Source: Alphaproteobacteria bacterium (GTDB taxonomy: Bacteria > Pseudomonadota > Alphaproteobacteria > Rhizobiales > Aestuariivirgaceae). Taken from it: a stretch of 19,033 bases of DNA. The notes beneath the pieces are model-generated. The model did no database searches and was not told where the DNA came from. It worked only from the letters and a program-made list of their open reading frames with translations. Positions within the stretch are counted from its first letter, which is position 1. The number at the start of each line of letters is the position of its first letter. Positions 1 through 6,115 of this stretch are shown piece after piece. Position numbers and translations under genes: made by a program. The stretch is from NCBI GenBank assembly GCA_020441605.1, contig JAGRLX010000002.1, forward strand, positions 1-19,033. Reading direction: 5' to 3'.

Positions 1-348
1 CTGGAACGCGTCGTTGCCGATCAGATGGGTGGGCACCTGGCCGGTAAGGCAGACCATCGGGATCGAATCGAGCAGCGCATCGGTGAGGCCTGTCACCGCA
101 TTGGTGGCCCCCGGCCCCGAAGTCACCAGCACCACGCCGCATTTGCCCGTGGAGCGGGCATAGCCCTCCGCCGCATGGGTCGCCCCCTGCTCGTGGCGGA
201 CCAGAATGTGCTTCACCTTCTCCTGCTGGAAGATCTCGTCATAGATCGGCAGCACCGCGCCGCCCGGATAGCCGAACACATGCTCGACCCCCTGGTCGGC
301 CAGTGCCTTCAGCACGATCTCGGCACCCGTCATCTCATTCGTGGCCAT
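1..348 (-). CDS. ilvB: Acetolactate synthase large subunit, N-terminal part
   Basis: This is the first 116 codons of the ThDP-dependent enzyme that condenses pyruvate with pyruvate or 2-oxobutyrate, the committed step of valine, leucine and isoleucine synthesis. The reading frame is open to the window edge, so the gene is cut by the window and is not itself broken. Visible family features are the N-terminal stretch GAEIVLKAL, the [13 protein letters not shown] block, and [15 protein letters not shown], which carries the cofactor-activating glutamate (residue 53). [12 protein letters not shown] and [14 protein letters not shown] follow. I chose the ATG at 348 because it has AAGGGG about eight bases upstream; an internal ATG at 333 is the alternative. 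An attenuator leader lies directly upstream. The small subunit ilvN would be expected downstream, outside the window. Confidence 0.97.
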   Translation of the reverse strand, partial: MATNEMTGAEIVLKALADQGVEHVFGYPGGAVLPIYDEIFQQEKVKHILVRHEQGATHAAEGYARSTGKCGVVLVTSGPGATNAVTGLTDALLDSIPMVCLTGQVPTHLIGNDAFQ

Positions 349-405
349 GTGAAACCCCTTGTCCTTCTTCCGCTTCCGTCAAACACCAAATACCCGTCCA
401 GGCAA

Positions 406-430
406 CAAAAAAGGCCCCCAAGGGAGCCTG
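406..430 (-). terminator. Rho-independent attenuator terminator of the ilv leader
   Basis: On the minus strand a G/C-rich hairpin (arms at about 429-422 and 420-413, AGGCTCCC against GGGGGCCT, with one G-U pair) is followed at once by six T residues (412-407). It lies between the leader-peptide ORF and ilvB, where an attenuator terminator belongs. Its 5' arm (429-424) can alternatively pair perfectly with GAGCCT at 466-461, forming a competing antiterminator. Confidence 0.85.
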
Positions 431-437
431 TTTTTTT

Positions 438-487
438 CGCGCAGCACCACCAGTTCCTGAAGGCTCAAACCTCCCCGGCGCTGCGCG
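438..487 (-). promoter_or_regulatory. ilv attenuator: upstream hairpin and antiterminator element
   Basis: Minus-strand bases 487-477 pair with 448-438 over 11 bp (CGCGCAGCGCC with GGTGCTGCGCG, one G-U). The loop holds GAGCCT (466-461), which can pair with AGGCTC (429-424) of the terminator. A ribosome stalled on the Ile-Leu-Val-Val codons (503-492) would cover the first arm and free GAGCCT to break the terminator. A ribosome that reaches the stop codon (467-465) would hide GAGCCT and allow termination. The pairings are read from the sequence. The mechanism is inferred from known alphaproteobacterial ilv and trp attenuators. Confidence 0.75.
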
Positions 488-512
488 GTCCTACTACGAG
501 AATGCTGTTCAT
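465..512 (-). CDS. ilv operon leader peptide MNSILVVGPRSAGEV
   Basis: This 15-residue ORF (ATG 512, TGA 467-465) contains consecutive Ile, Leu, Val and Val codons (ATT CTC GTA GTA at 503-492), the three branched-chain amino acids made by the ilv pathway. It sits about 115 bases upstream of ilvB and is followed by competing hairpins and a terminator. This is the arrangement of a branched-chain amino acid attenuation leader, such as the one described for ilvBN of Caulobacter. There is no Shine-Dalgarno sequence, and the proposed -10 box (526-521) puts the transcript start within a few bases of the ATG. Translation is therefore probably leaderless, as reported for trpL of Sinorhizobium. The peptide probably has only a cis regulatory role. 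Confidence 0.88.
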   Translation of the reverse strand: MNSILVVGPRSAGEV

Positions 513-527
513 GGCGCGAACTTGTAC
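489..527. repeat. Direct repeat copy 1 (intact ilv leader core)
   Basis: These 39 bases match 3392-3430 at 35 positions in the same orientation. They cover the -10 region and the first half of the leader peptide. Weaker similarity continues to TCAAAC at 465-470, which corresponds to 3372-3377, and outward to CTTGA at the -35. This copy keeps the downstream terminator and is the one attached to ilvB. Confidence 0.85.
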
Positions 528-549
528 GGGGACGGAGAAAAAAGGTCAA
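521..549 (-). promoter_or_regulatory. Predicted promoter of the ilv leader-ilvB transcript
   Basis: The minus strand shows a -35 box TTGACC (549-544), a 17-base spacer and a -10 box TACAAG (526-521). The -35 is preceded by C, giving the CTTGAC form usual in alphaproteobacteria. The predicted start is near 514, almost at the leader ATG (512). The second leader copy near 3430 retains a CTTGA and a TACAA, but at a shorter spacing. Confidence 0.6.
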
Positions 550-619
550 GCCCAACCACAGCTAGCCACCATCAAGAACCAATGAAAGCAAACCATCAGG
601 TGAGCTGACCACAAATTCC

Positions 620-904
620 TCAGCAGCGGGAATTGGCCACTGTGTTGCCACACTCATTGTTGCCGTCATCCGACACTGCGATCGATACACCATCATCGGA
701 ACTTTCCCCATCTTGACCCTGCTGTTCTTCGTCCGAGTATCCTTGCTCGGACTCGTCGTAATCGAGCGACATGCTGGCATCTGCCATAGCTACCTGGCTT
801 GTGATAAACAGGGTTGCTGTGACCCCGAGAACCAACATCCAAATTCCAATCAGGGCATATCTTTGATGCAATTGATCGACGTGAGCTCCACTCTTAGCGT
901 GCAT
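620..904 (-). CDS. Small acidic exported or membrane-anchored protein
   Basis: This is a 94-residue protein I do not recognise. It has a hydrophobic stretch at about residues 18-38 (IGIWMLVLGVTATLFITSQV) ending in VAMADA, which could be a signal peptide cleaved after AMA or an anchor. The rest is strongly acidic and polar, with many Asp, Glu, Ser and Gln residues (DESEQGYSDEEQQGQDGE) and two cysteines near the C terminus. The start is well supported by AGGAAAGGGAAG about 6 bases before ATG 904. It begins 45 bases after the vWA gene on the same strand, so the two are probably co-transcribed. The acidic tail might bind metal or interact with the vWA protein; this is speculation. Confidence 0.65.
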   Translation of the reverse strand: MHAKSGAHVDQLHQRYALIGIWMLVLGVTATLFITSQVAMADASMSLDYDESEQGYSDEEQQGQDGESSDDGVSIAVSDDGNNECGNTVANSRC

Positions 905-949
905 GGCACTTCCCTTTCCTGAAGATTCTTGAGATTTTTTGGATTTGAA

Positions 950-2635
950 CTACTTGCTGAGATAGATGCTAGTGTTTGCGACATTCTCTCCAATATGATT
1001 GAAGATAGCCGCAAGCGCGACGCCATTCGCAGCATAGCTGTAATGGGCATCTGTAGACGCACAGGAGCGCAGCCGGTTTTGAATGGACGTGGAATTAACT
1101 CGGAAAGCTACAGTATAAACCACAATCCCCTGTGCTTTTATGTTCTCGCAGAGGGTCGACATTGCAGTATCCAGAGCACCGTTCACCTGGTTGGAATTGG
1201 TCGTACCAAAGCGATTGCCAGTTGCGGCTTTCCCTCGGCCATATGCACTGTACCAAGTTCCATTCAGAGAGTTGATTTGGTTGCCATTTGACAATACGTC
1301 GTTCTCACCATCGGTCATTAGCACCAATATCTTTTGCCACTTTGGATGATTGTAAGCCGAAATTGTACCCGCAGGTTGTGTGGGACCTGCCTCGACCTTG
1401 GTGAGTGGTTCAGTTGGAGAAAGTGCTCGCCATCCCCAGGCAAGCCCTTCAGGAATCACAGTGGATCCAGACGCCGTCATTGCGTTGATGCCAGCCTCGA
1501 CCTTGGCCCGATCATAGGTCAGCGGAACAAGTGCAGATTTGGCGCAGTTGAACCATGGACCGTAGCTAGAATTATTCTCAGATGAAATCGTCCTTCCTAC
1601 ATACTTCTTCTCGTTGTTCTGTCTGTTGATATGATTGGAAGAAGAAGTAGACGTTGAAATCCCGCTCTGTTCATTGGGCGAGCCAGAATTGCCAATATAG
1701 CTGTTTAGAAAATTGTAAGGAGACGAAGTGCTACCAGAGAATGTTGGTTCATCAGGTGCGAAGTATGGGGTGAACAGCGAATCTCCACCCGTCGGAGGTG
1801 TATCAGTTACATTATAGTCTCCACTGGTTGCACGCGCCTCAACACAGCCATTCCAAGGCCGATTACTTAGCTGTTGCCAAGCCATATAATTGTGCCATTC
1901 AGTGTCGTTAAAATTCAGTTTCGACACAGCGGCTGCGCCAGATGTATCAATCCAATCGAGGTCGAAATCATAGGCGTCTTGATCGAGTCGAACGGCGCCC
2001 GAAAACGGTACAAGACCGATACGGATGTACTCACTTTCCGGTTCAGCTTCGGCGTCACCACCGTACAAAGTATTGAGTAAATTGCGCGCGGCGGTCTTCG
2101 CCTGATTCATGTAGGTAGTACCCATAGAACCCGTGGTGTCCATCACCATTACGAGTTCAACTGGTCGCGCTGCCTTCTTGACTTCAGAAGTAACTGTTAC
2201 TGTGGGTCCGTATATCCCGAGTGAACCCAACCACAGTGTTGGAACCTCATGCGTGGTCGTGAGAATGACCGACGCGCCGTCAATTGCTAGGGCCACGTCA
2301 CTAGGGGCGACATCGCTGCCTTTCGAATTGTAGTTTTTCACGATGAAGCGCGCGGCGTCATCTTCGAGTTCCGATATGCGCTGGGCCTTCTGCTCATCAT
2401 CAAGATTGCTAAGGCTCGCTCGATCGGAGCTAGCCACCGCAAGCACCGCTGCATCGGCGGCTGCCTGAAAAGCTGCCATGTCTCGCGTAATATTTGCATA
2501 ATCCACAGCGGCACCTACAATTGCGGATACCGGAACAGCCGACAACGCCAGCATCATCGTCACGTTGCCGCTGGTTTGCTTTAGATAACGTCCAAACTGC
2601 CGATGCAGAAGTCCAAATGAATTTCCTACTGACAT
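950..2635 (-). CDS. TadG-like protein with von Willebrand factor A domain
   Basis: This 561-residue protein resembles the TadG branch of Tad/Flp pilus-assembly proteins. It has a short cytoplasmic N terminus, one membrane helix (about residues 24-45, MMLALSAVPVSAIVGAAVDY) and the ITRDMAAFQAAADAAVLA segment typical of TadE/TadG N termini. A large outer region contains a vWA fold. The metal-site motif is DTTGS at 166-170, a variant of DxSxS, and ILVLMTDGEND near the C-terminal half is the second vWA strand. The C terminus (CASTDAHYSYAANGVALAAIF) also fits the family. Such proteins mediate adhesion or pilus anchoring at the envelope. ATG 2635 is preferred because GAGG lies six bases upstream; a GTG at 2653 would add six residues. 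No other Tad genes are near, so it is an orphan. Codon use is AT-richer than in the neighbouring conserved genes. Confidence 0.85.
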   Translation of the reverse strand: MSVGNSFGLLHRQFGRYLKQTSGNVTMMLALSAVPVSAIVGAAVDYANITRDMAAFQAAADAAVLAVASSDRASLSNLDDEQKAQRISELEDDAARFIVKNYNSKGSDVAPSDVALAIDGASVILTTTHEVPTLWLGSLGIYGPTVTVTSEVKKAARPVELVMVMDTTGSMGTTYMNQAKTAARNLLNTLYGGDAEAEPESEYIRIGLVPFSGAVRLDQDAYDFDLDWIDTSGAAAVSKLNFNDTEWHNYMAWQQLSNRPWNGCVEARATSGDYNVTDTPPTGGDSLFTPYFAPDEPTFSGSTSSPYNFLNSYIGNSGSPNEQSGISTSTSSSNHINRQNNEKKYVGRTISSENNSSYGPWFNCAKSALVPLTYDRAKVEAGINAMTASGSTVIPEGLAWGWRALSPTEPLTKVEAGPTQPAGTISAYNHPKWQKILVLMTDGENDVLSNGNQINSLNGTWYSAYGRGKAATGNRFGTTNSNQVNGALDTAMSTLCENIKAQGIVVYTVAFRVNSTSIQNRLRSCASTDAHYSYAANGVALAAIFNHIGENVANTSIYLSK

Positions 2636-2909
2636 GGGTCGCCTCAACAACACGTTTATCGCCCCAAAGTTGCACTAGGCAATTAAAGCTCCACTAAACA
2701 GATATCTAAAAGTGTTATCGAGATTGACTGTGCTCACGACCGGACTCGGATTGTTGCGTGTAAAGTAACTCAATCGTAAATTGCGCGCACAAAATCTGGC
2801 GAACCATTGTGTTTGCCAAGTCAAGAATCAGAGTCAGAGAGTTTCGTTGCCTGCACGTTTCGCGCGAGACGTTTATAGATTTTCAACTTGTGTCTATCAG
2901 AATGGGACA
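2636..2909. other. AT-rich intergenic region between divergent island genes
   Basis: These 274 bases separate the divergent vWA and membrane-protein genes and must hold both promoters. I see no RNA gene, no inverted repeat worth naming and no convincing coding frame. An upstream extension of the plus-strand ORF to 2781 is not supported by any ribosome-binding site or membrane-protein-like sequence. Several A/T-rich -10-like hexamers occur, but none has a convincing -35 at 16-18 bases. Confidence 0.5.
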
Positions 2910-3350
2910 ATGCCAACGACCACTCAGTGTCCTAGTCGCAACCATTTCGTGCTGACAAAGGCGATTTCTGCAATTGCCTTGCTGATCGCACTCCTCTTTC
3001 TTGTGATTGCCGTATCTGCAATTTCGGATCCATCGTTCAAGGAAATGAATGACCTTGTGGTCTTGAGCTGTGCTCCTGTAGCCATGCTCATTGTCAGTGC
3101 GGTCTTGCTGATGAAAGGGATAAAGCTTGCTAGGGTCGTTCTCGCAGCAATCTTCCTCATTCTGACAGCATCTTTCGCATGCATTGGAGCATTCTATTTT
3201 GTGACGATTGGCGGCTCTCCAATGTCAACCTATATGCCATTTGCGATCGCTGTTGTCCTTGCAGCCCCTACATACACATTAATTTTCTCGAGGCGGATGA
3301 GTTCGGAGCTCAACAAACTGCGCCGCACCCATGTTCCACACTGCGACTGA
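2910..3350 (+). CDS. Four-helix membrane protein, unknown function
   Basis: This 146-residue protein begins at MPTTTQCPSRN (ATG 2910). It shows four hydrophobic segments, beginning ISAIALLIALLFLVIAVSAI, LVVLSCAPVAMLIVSAVLL, VVLAAIFLILTASFACIGAF and FAIAVVLAAPTYTLIF. It ends in a basic tail (SRRMSSELNKLRRTHVPHCD), which suggests both ends are cytoplasmic. I recognise no family. An in-frame GTG or ATG further upstream (2781) would add 43 residues with no membrane or signal character, so I use the internal ATG even though its ribosome-binding site is weak (GGGA very close to the start). It is the only plus-strand gene of the low-GC island and ends just before the degenerate ilv leader copy. Confidence 0.6.
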   Translation: MPTTTQCPSRNHFVLTKAISAIALLIALLFLVIAVSAISDPSFKEMNDLVVLSCAPVAMLIVSAVLLMKGIKLARVVLAAIFLILTASFACIGAFYFVTIGGSPMSTYMPFAIAVVLAAPTYTLIFSRRMSSELNKLRRTHVPHCD

Positions 3351-3364
3351 GCATCAAAGCAAGT

Positions 3365-3415
3365 CTACGGGTCAAACTCCTCCGTGCTTGCTCCTACCAC
3401 GAGAAAGCTGTTCAT
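3365..3415 (-). pseudogene. Degenerate second copy of the ilv leader peptide
   Basis: This 16-codon ORF, MNSFLVVGASTEEFDP, aligns with the real leader peptide MNSILVVGPRSAGEV, sharing MNS, LVVG and the surrounding DNA. The Ile codon has become Phe (TTT), the second half has diverged with a small indel, and no hairpin plus T-run follows. It is therefore unlikely to attenuate anything. It lies just downstream of the FAD oxidoreductase gene, where the ilvB promoter and leader would have been before the 3-kb island came between. Confidence 0.75.
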
Positions 3416-3430
3416 GGCGCAAAGTTGTAC
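3392..3430. repeat. Direct repeat copy 2 (decayed ilv leader core)
   Basis: This stretch matches 489-527 at 35 of 39 positions in the same orientation. The GTACAA and GCGCCATGAACAGC blocks on the minus strand are kept, while the putative -35 to -10 spacing has shortened from 17 to about 14. Together with copy 1 it brackets the vWA island. Confidence 0.85.
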
Positions 3431-3471
3431 AGGCCCGGAGTGAGATCAAGACGTGCCCTGCAACTAATGAG

Positions 3472-4788
3472 CTAGTATTCGTATGCTCCGCGCCAGCCAT
3501 CCCAGGCATTGCGCAGGCGGACACCCAGATCGAGGACCGGGCGCGGCGGCAGGCTTGACGGCTGCCCCAGGCTGTCCATGTCGGCGATCAACGGATTGTC
3601 GATGCCACAGGCGAGATCGGCGGCGAGAAGCCCCGAGATCGTACCCTTGGTGACGCCGACTGCATTCTGGCAGACCGCCGACCACACATTGCTATCGACC
3701 TTGCCGAAGCCAGGCGCATTGTTGCGCGACAGGCAGACATAGCCGGTCCATGTATGTTCGAGCGAAAGGCGTTTTAGCCTCGGGAAGCGACTGCGCAGGA
3801 CCTTGAGATGAGCGGCGCGGATCCCCGCGAGCCGCGACGGATCGGTGCGCTGGTCAGGGCTGTAGCGCAGGAAATAGCGGATCATGATGCGCCGGTCCGC
3901 GGTGAGCCGCATGGTGGTGGACACAAAGGCGTTGACCGGCGTCAGACCCCAGGGTTTCACCTTGCCAATCAGGGCATGTTCGTCATTATCAAGCGGCCGG
4001 GTGAGACTGGCCTGGGCCTCGAAGGGAAGCAGCCTGCCCTTCCAGTAGCCAAACTGTGCCGCAAAGGCATTGACCGCGACGATCATGCGCGGCGCCACCA
4101 CGCTGCCCGACGGCGTCGTGAGCCGTACACCATTGTCGCGATCATAGGCGATGACCGGCGTGTTCTCGTACAGCGTGACATTGCCTGGCAGCGAGTCGGC
4201 CAGCCCCCGGCTGAGCCCCGCCGGATTCATCAGCACGCAGCCCGGCGTGGAGACGGAGGCATGATAATAGGAGGTGCCAAGCTCGGCCGCCGTCTGGGCC
4301 GCATCGAGCACGCGGTGAGGTTCGCCCACCCGCTCCAGCATGGCGATGAAGGGATCGAGCATCTCCTCCGCGCCGCGCCGCGAAACGGCGGCATGGTATT
4401 TTCCCGCCCGGCTCCAGTCGCAGGCGATGCCATGACGGGTGACGATGTCCTCCAGATGGTCGATCGCGGCGCGCGACAGCCGCATATAGGCATGGGCGCT
4501 GGCCAGATCGTCTTGCCCCGAGCCCACCACATGGGGAAGATCGATGCCAAACCCCGAGTTGCGGCCCGAGGCATTTTCGCCCGCCTCGCCGGCCTCGAGA
4601 ACGATGATCCGCTCATCGGGCCGGTTTTCGGCCAGACGGCGCGCCGCCGCCAGCCCGGCATAGCCCGCGCCGACCACAACCCAGTCGGCCTTCATAGAGC
4701 CGGCGAGCGCCGGATTCGGCGCACGATGCGGCAGGATCAGGCTCCAGCCATTGGTCTTGTCGTTGACGGGGAGATGGGTAATGCGCAT
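3472..4788 (-). CDS. FAD-dependent amine/amino acid oxidoreductase (DAO family)
   Basis: This 438-residue protein has a classical N-terminal dinucleotide-binding fold: VVVGAGYAGLAAARRL (GxGxxG at 40-45) followed by IIVLEA with the ribose-binding Glu at 65. GENASGRNSG (about 70-79) is the second FAD-contacting segment of the DadA/glycine oxidase family. The C terminus carries a GxVxxSRNNAPGFG-like block and NAVGVTKGTISGLLAADL, which closes over FAD. Overall it resembles PuuB/OrdL gamma-glutamylputrescine oxidases and related imino-acid-forming oxidases; the substrate cannot be read from the sequence. It starts five bases after the cupin stop codon, so the two form an operon. No membrane segment is seen, so it is probably cytoplasmic. 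Confidence 0.88.
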   Translation of the reverse strand: MRITHLPVNDKTNGWSLILPHRAPNPALAGSMKADWVVVGAGYAGLAAARRLAENRPDERIIVLEAGEAGENASGRNSGFGIDLPHVVGSGQDDLASAHAYMRLSRAAIDHLEDIVTRHGIACDWSRAGKYHAAVSRRGAEEMLDPFIAMLERVGEPHRVLDAAQTAAELGTSYYHASVSTPGCVLMNPAGLSRGLADSLPGNVTLYENTPVIAYDRDNGVRLTTPSGSVVAPRMIVAVNAFAAQFGYWKGRLLPFEAQASLTRPLDNDEHALIGKVKPWGLTPVNAFVSTTMRLTADRRIMIRYFLRYSPDQRTDPSRLAGIRAAHLKVLRSRFPRLKRLSLEHTWTGYVCLSRNNAPGFGKVDSNVWSAVCQNAVGVTKGTISGLLAADLACGIDNPLIADMDSLGQPSSLPPRPVLDLGVRLRNAWDGWRGAYEY

Positions 4789-4793
4789 GGGGT

Positions 4794-5132
4794 TCAGAAC
4801 TTCACCGGATGGATGGCGTAATGGACCAGCGCCTGCTCCGCCTCGTAGATCAACGCGGTGCCCTTGGGAAGCCAGATCGAATCCTTCGGGCCGAGATCAT
4901 GTACCGTGCCGCCGGCATGAATGCGCAACCGGCCTTCGAAGACGGTGAGGACCTCGTCATAGGTGATCGTCCAGGGGATCCAGGCTCCGGTCATGCGGGC
5001 GAAGCCGGTCCCCAGTTCGCCGCCATGGGTCTCGCCCGTGGTCTCGCCAATCTGGCATTCGTCACCATAGGCAAATCGCGGCACCCAGCCGATCTGATCG
5101 AAGACAACGACGGTCGGTGGCTTGCGGCCCAT
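4794..5132 (-). CDS. Small cupin-domain protein
   Basis: This 112-residue single-domain beta-barrel protein has cupin-type motifs. ELGTGFARMTGAWIPWTITYDEVLTVFEGRLRIHAGG matches the first cupin block, and GPKDSIWLPKGTALIYEAEQALVHYAIHP matches the second. It resembles EutQ-type or DUF861-type cupins, although the usual His-rich metal ligand set of the first motif is poor (WTITYDEV), so metal-dependent catalysis is uncertain. The start at 5132 is supported by AAGGAG seven bases upstream. It is the first gene of a two-gene unit with the FAD oxidoreductase, which suggests handling or sensing the same small molecule. Confidence 0.8.
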   Translation of the reverse strand: MGRKPPTVVVFDQIGWVPRFAYGDECQIGETTGETHGGELGTGFARMTGAWIPWTITYDEVLTVFEGRLRIHAGGTVHDLGPKDSIWLPKGTALIYEAEQALVHYAIHPVKF

Positions 5133-5157
5133 CCGGATACTCCTTGTTCAGCAGCCA

Positions 5158-5187
5158 AGAATGGGGTGAGCCGCGCCGTATGGTCAA
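5158..5187 (-). promoter_or_regulatory. Possible promoter of the cupin-oxidoreductase pair
   Basis: On the minus strand TTGACC (5187-5182, preceded by C) and CATTCT (5163-5158) are 18 bases apart. A start near 5151 would precede the good ribosome-binding site of the cupin gene. The -10 box is weak, so read-through from miaA is an alternative. Confidence 0.35.
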
Positions 5188-5245
5188 GACCTGGTCGCGG
5201 CGACCGAGCTGCACTTGGCACCGGCCGTGCCGACAATCGCCAAGG

Positions 5246-6115
5246 TCAAGGACCACCCTCCTGCCAGTGCTTCATCTGGCCGCGCCACCAGGTGAGCTGA
5301 CGCTTGATGTAGTTGCGGGTCGCGGTCTTGGCCTGGGCAGCTGCGTCCTCAAGCGTGATCTCGCCGCGCAGATGAGCGGCAAGCTCGGGGACGCCGATAG
5401 CCTTCATCACCGGCAGGACCGGATCGAGATGGGAAATCGCCGCGACTTCCGCCAGCGCGCCGGCCTTGAGCATCAGATCGAACCGCTGTTCGGCCCGCGC
5501 ATAGAGCTCGTCCCGGGGCACCTCCATGTAGATCCGTTCCACCACCACGCCAGCAAGAATCGAATTGGCCCGTTGCGCCTGCTGCCAGTCGAGCAGTGAC
5601 CGGCCCGTCGCCTCGATCACTTCAAGCGCCCGAACGATGCGCTGGCGATCACTGGCCAAAAGCCGCTGGGCCATGGCCGGGTCACGGATCATGAGTTCGC
5701 CATAGACGTCACCCGTGTGCTCGCGCCACCGGGTCCGTACTTCGCCGGGGATCTCAGGCACCTCCGCCAGGCCACGCTCGAGCGCTCTGAAATAGAGGCC
5801 GGTGCCGCCGGTGACGATCGGCACCTGCCCTGCCTCCCAGGCCCGGGCGATCTCGGCGCTAACCTCCTCCAGCCAGCGCGCCACCGAATAACCCTGGCCG
5901 CCCCCGACGTGACCGTAGAGCCGATGGGGAACCTGGCTTTCTTCCGAGACCAGCGGCCTCGCCGTCAGGATGCGAAGGTCGGAATAGACCTGCATGGCAT
6001 CGGCATTGATGATCACCCCGTTCCACCTGCGGGCGAGGTCGAGTGCCAGAGCGGACTTGCCGCTCGCGGTGGGGCCTGCGATAAGCAGCGCGCGCTTTTC
6101 AGGTGACATTGCCAT
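5246..6115 (-). CDS. miaA: tRNA dimethylallyltransferase
   Basis: This 289-residue enzyme transfers a dimethylallyl group from DMAPP to A37 of tRNAs that read codons beginning with U, the first step of i6A/ms2i6A formation. The P-loop GPTASGKS is at residues 14-21. INADAMQVYSDL, PIVTGGTGLYFRAL, DRQRIVRALEVIEATG and MKAIGVPE follow in family order, and the C terminus ends RNYIKRQLTWWR. Length is typical. Start ATG 6115 has GAGGA ten bases upstream; ATG 6109 (MSPEK) is an alternative. A much longer open frame continues upstream but runs antisense through serB and is not coding. The start codon directly abuts that of divergent serB. Confidence 0.95.
   Translation of the reverse strand: MAMSPEKRALLIAGPTASGKSALALDLARRWNGVIINADAMQVYSDLRILTARPLVSEESQVPHRLYGHVGGGQGYSVARWLEEVSAEIARAWEAGQVPIVTGGTGLYFRALERGLAEVPEIPGEVRTRWREHTGDVYGELMIRDPAMAQRLLASDRQRIVRALEVIEATGRSLLDWQQAQRANSILAGVVVERIYMEVPRDELYARAEQRFDLMLKAGALAEVAAISHLDPVLPVMKAIGVPELAAHLRGEITLEDAAAQAKTATRNYIKRQLTWWRGQMKHWQEGGP

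Noticed and set aside
406..430. The hairpin read as a plus-strand terminator (T7 at 431-437)
   Set aside because: A T-run also follows on the plus strand, so it could work both ways, but no plus-strand gene precedes it; the ilv attenuator role on the minus strand explains it.
25..585. 186-codon plus-strand open frame over the ilvB start and leader
   Set aside because: It is antisense to ilvB and to the attenuator; no ribosome-binding site or motif supports it.
929..1291. 120-codon plus-strand open frame opposite the 3' end of the vWA gene
   Set aside because: The minus frame has the vWA C-terminal family signature; the plus frame has no start signal or motif.
3808..4821. 337-codon plus-strand open frame opposite the FAD oxidoreductase
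   Set aside because: This is an antisense shadow; the minus frame has a clear FAD-binding fold and operon spacing with the cupin.
5214..5245. Inverted repeat (CTTGGC/GCCAAG, GGCAC/GTGCC) just after miaA as a terminator
   Set aside because: The stems are mutually exclusive and weak, and no T-run follows on the minus strand.
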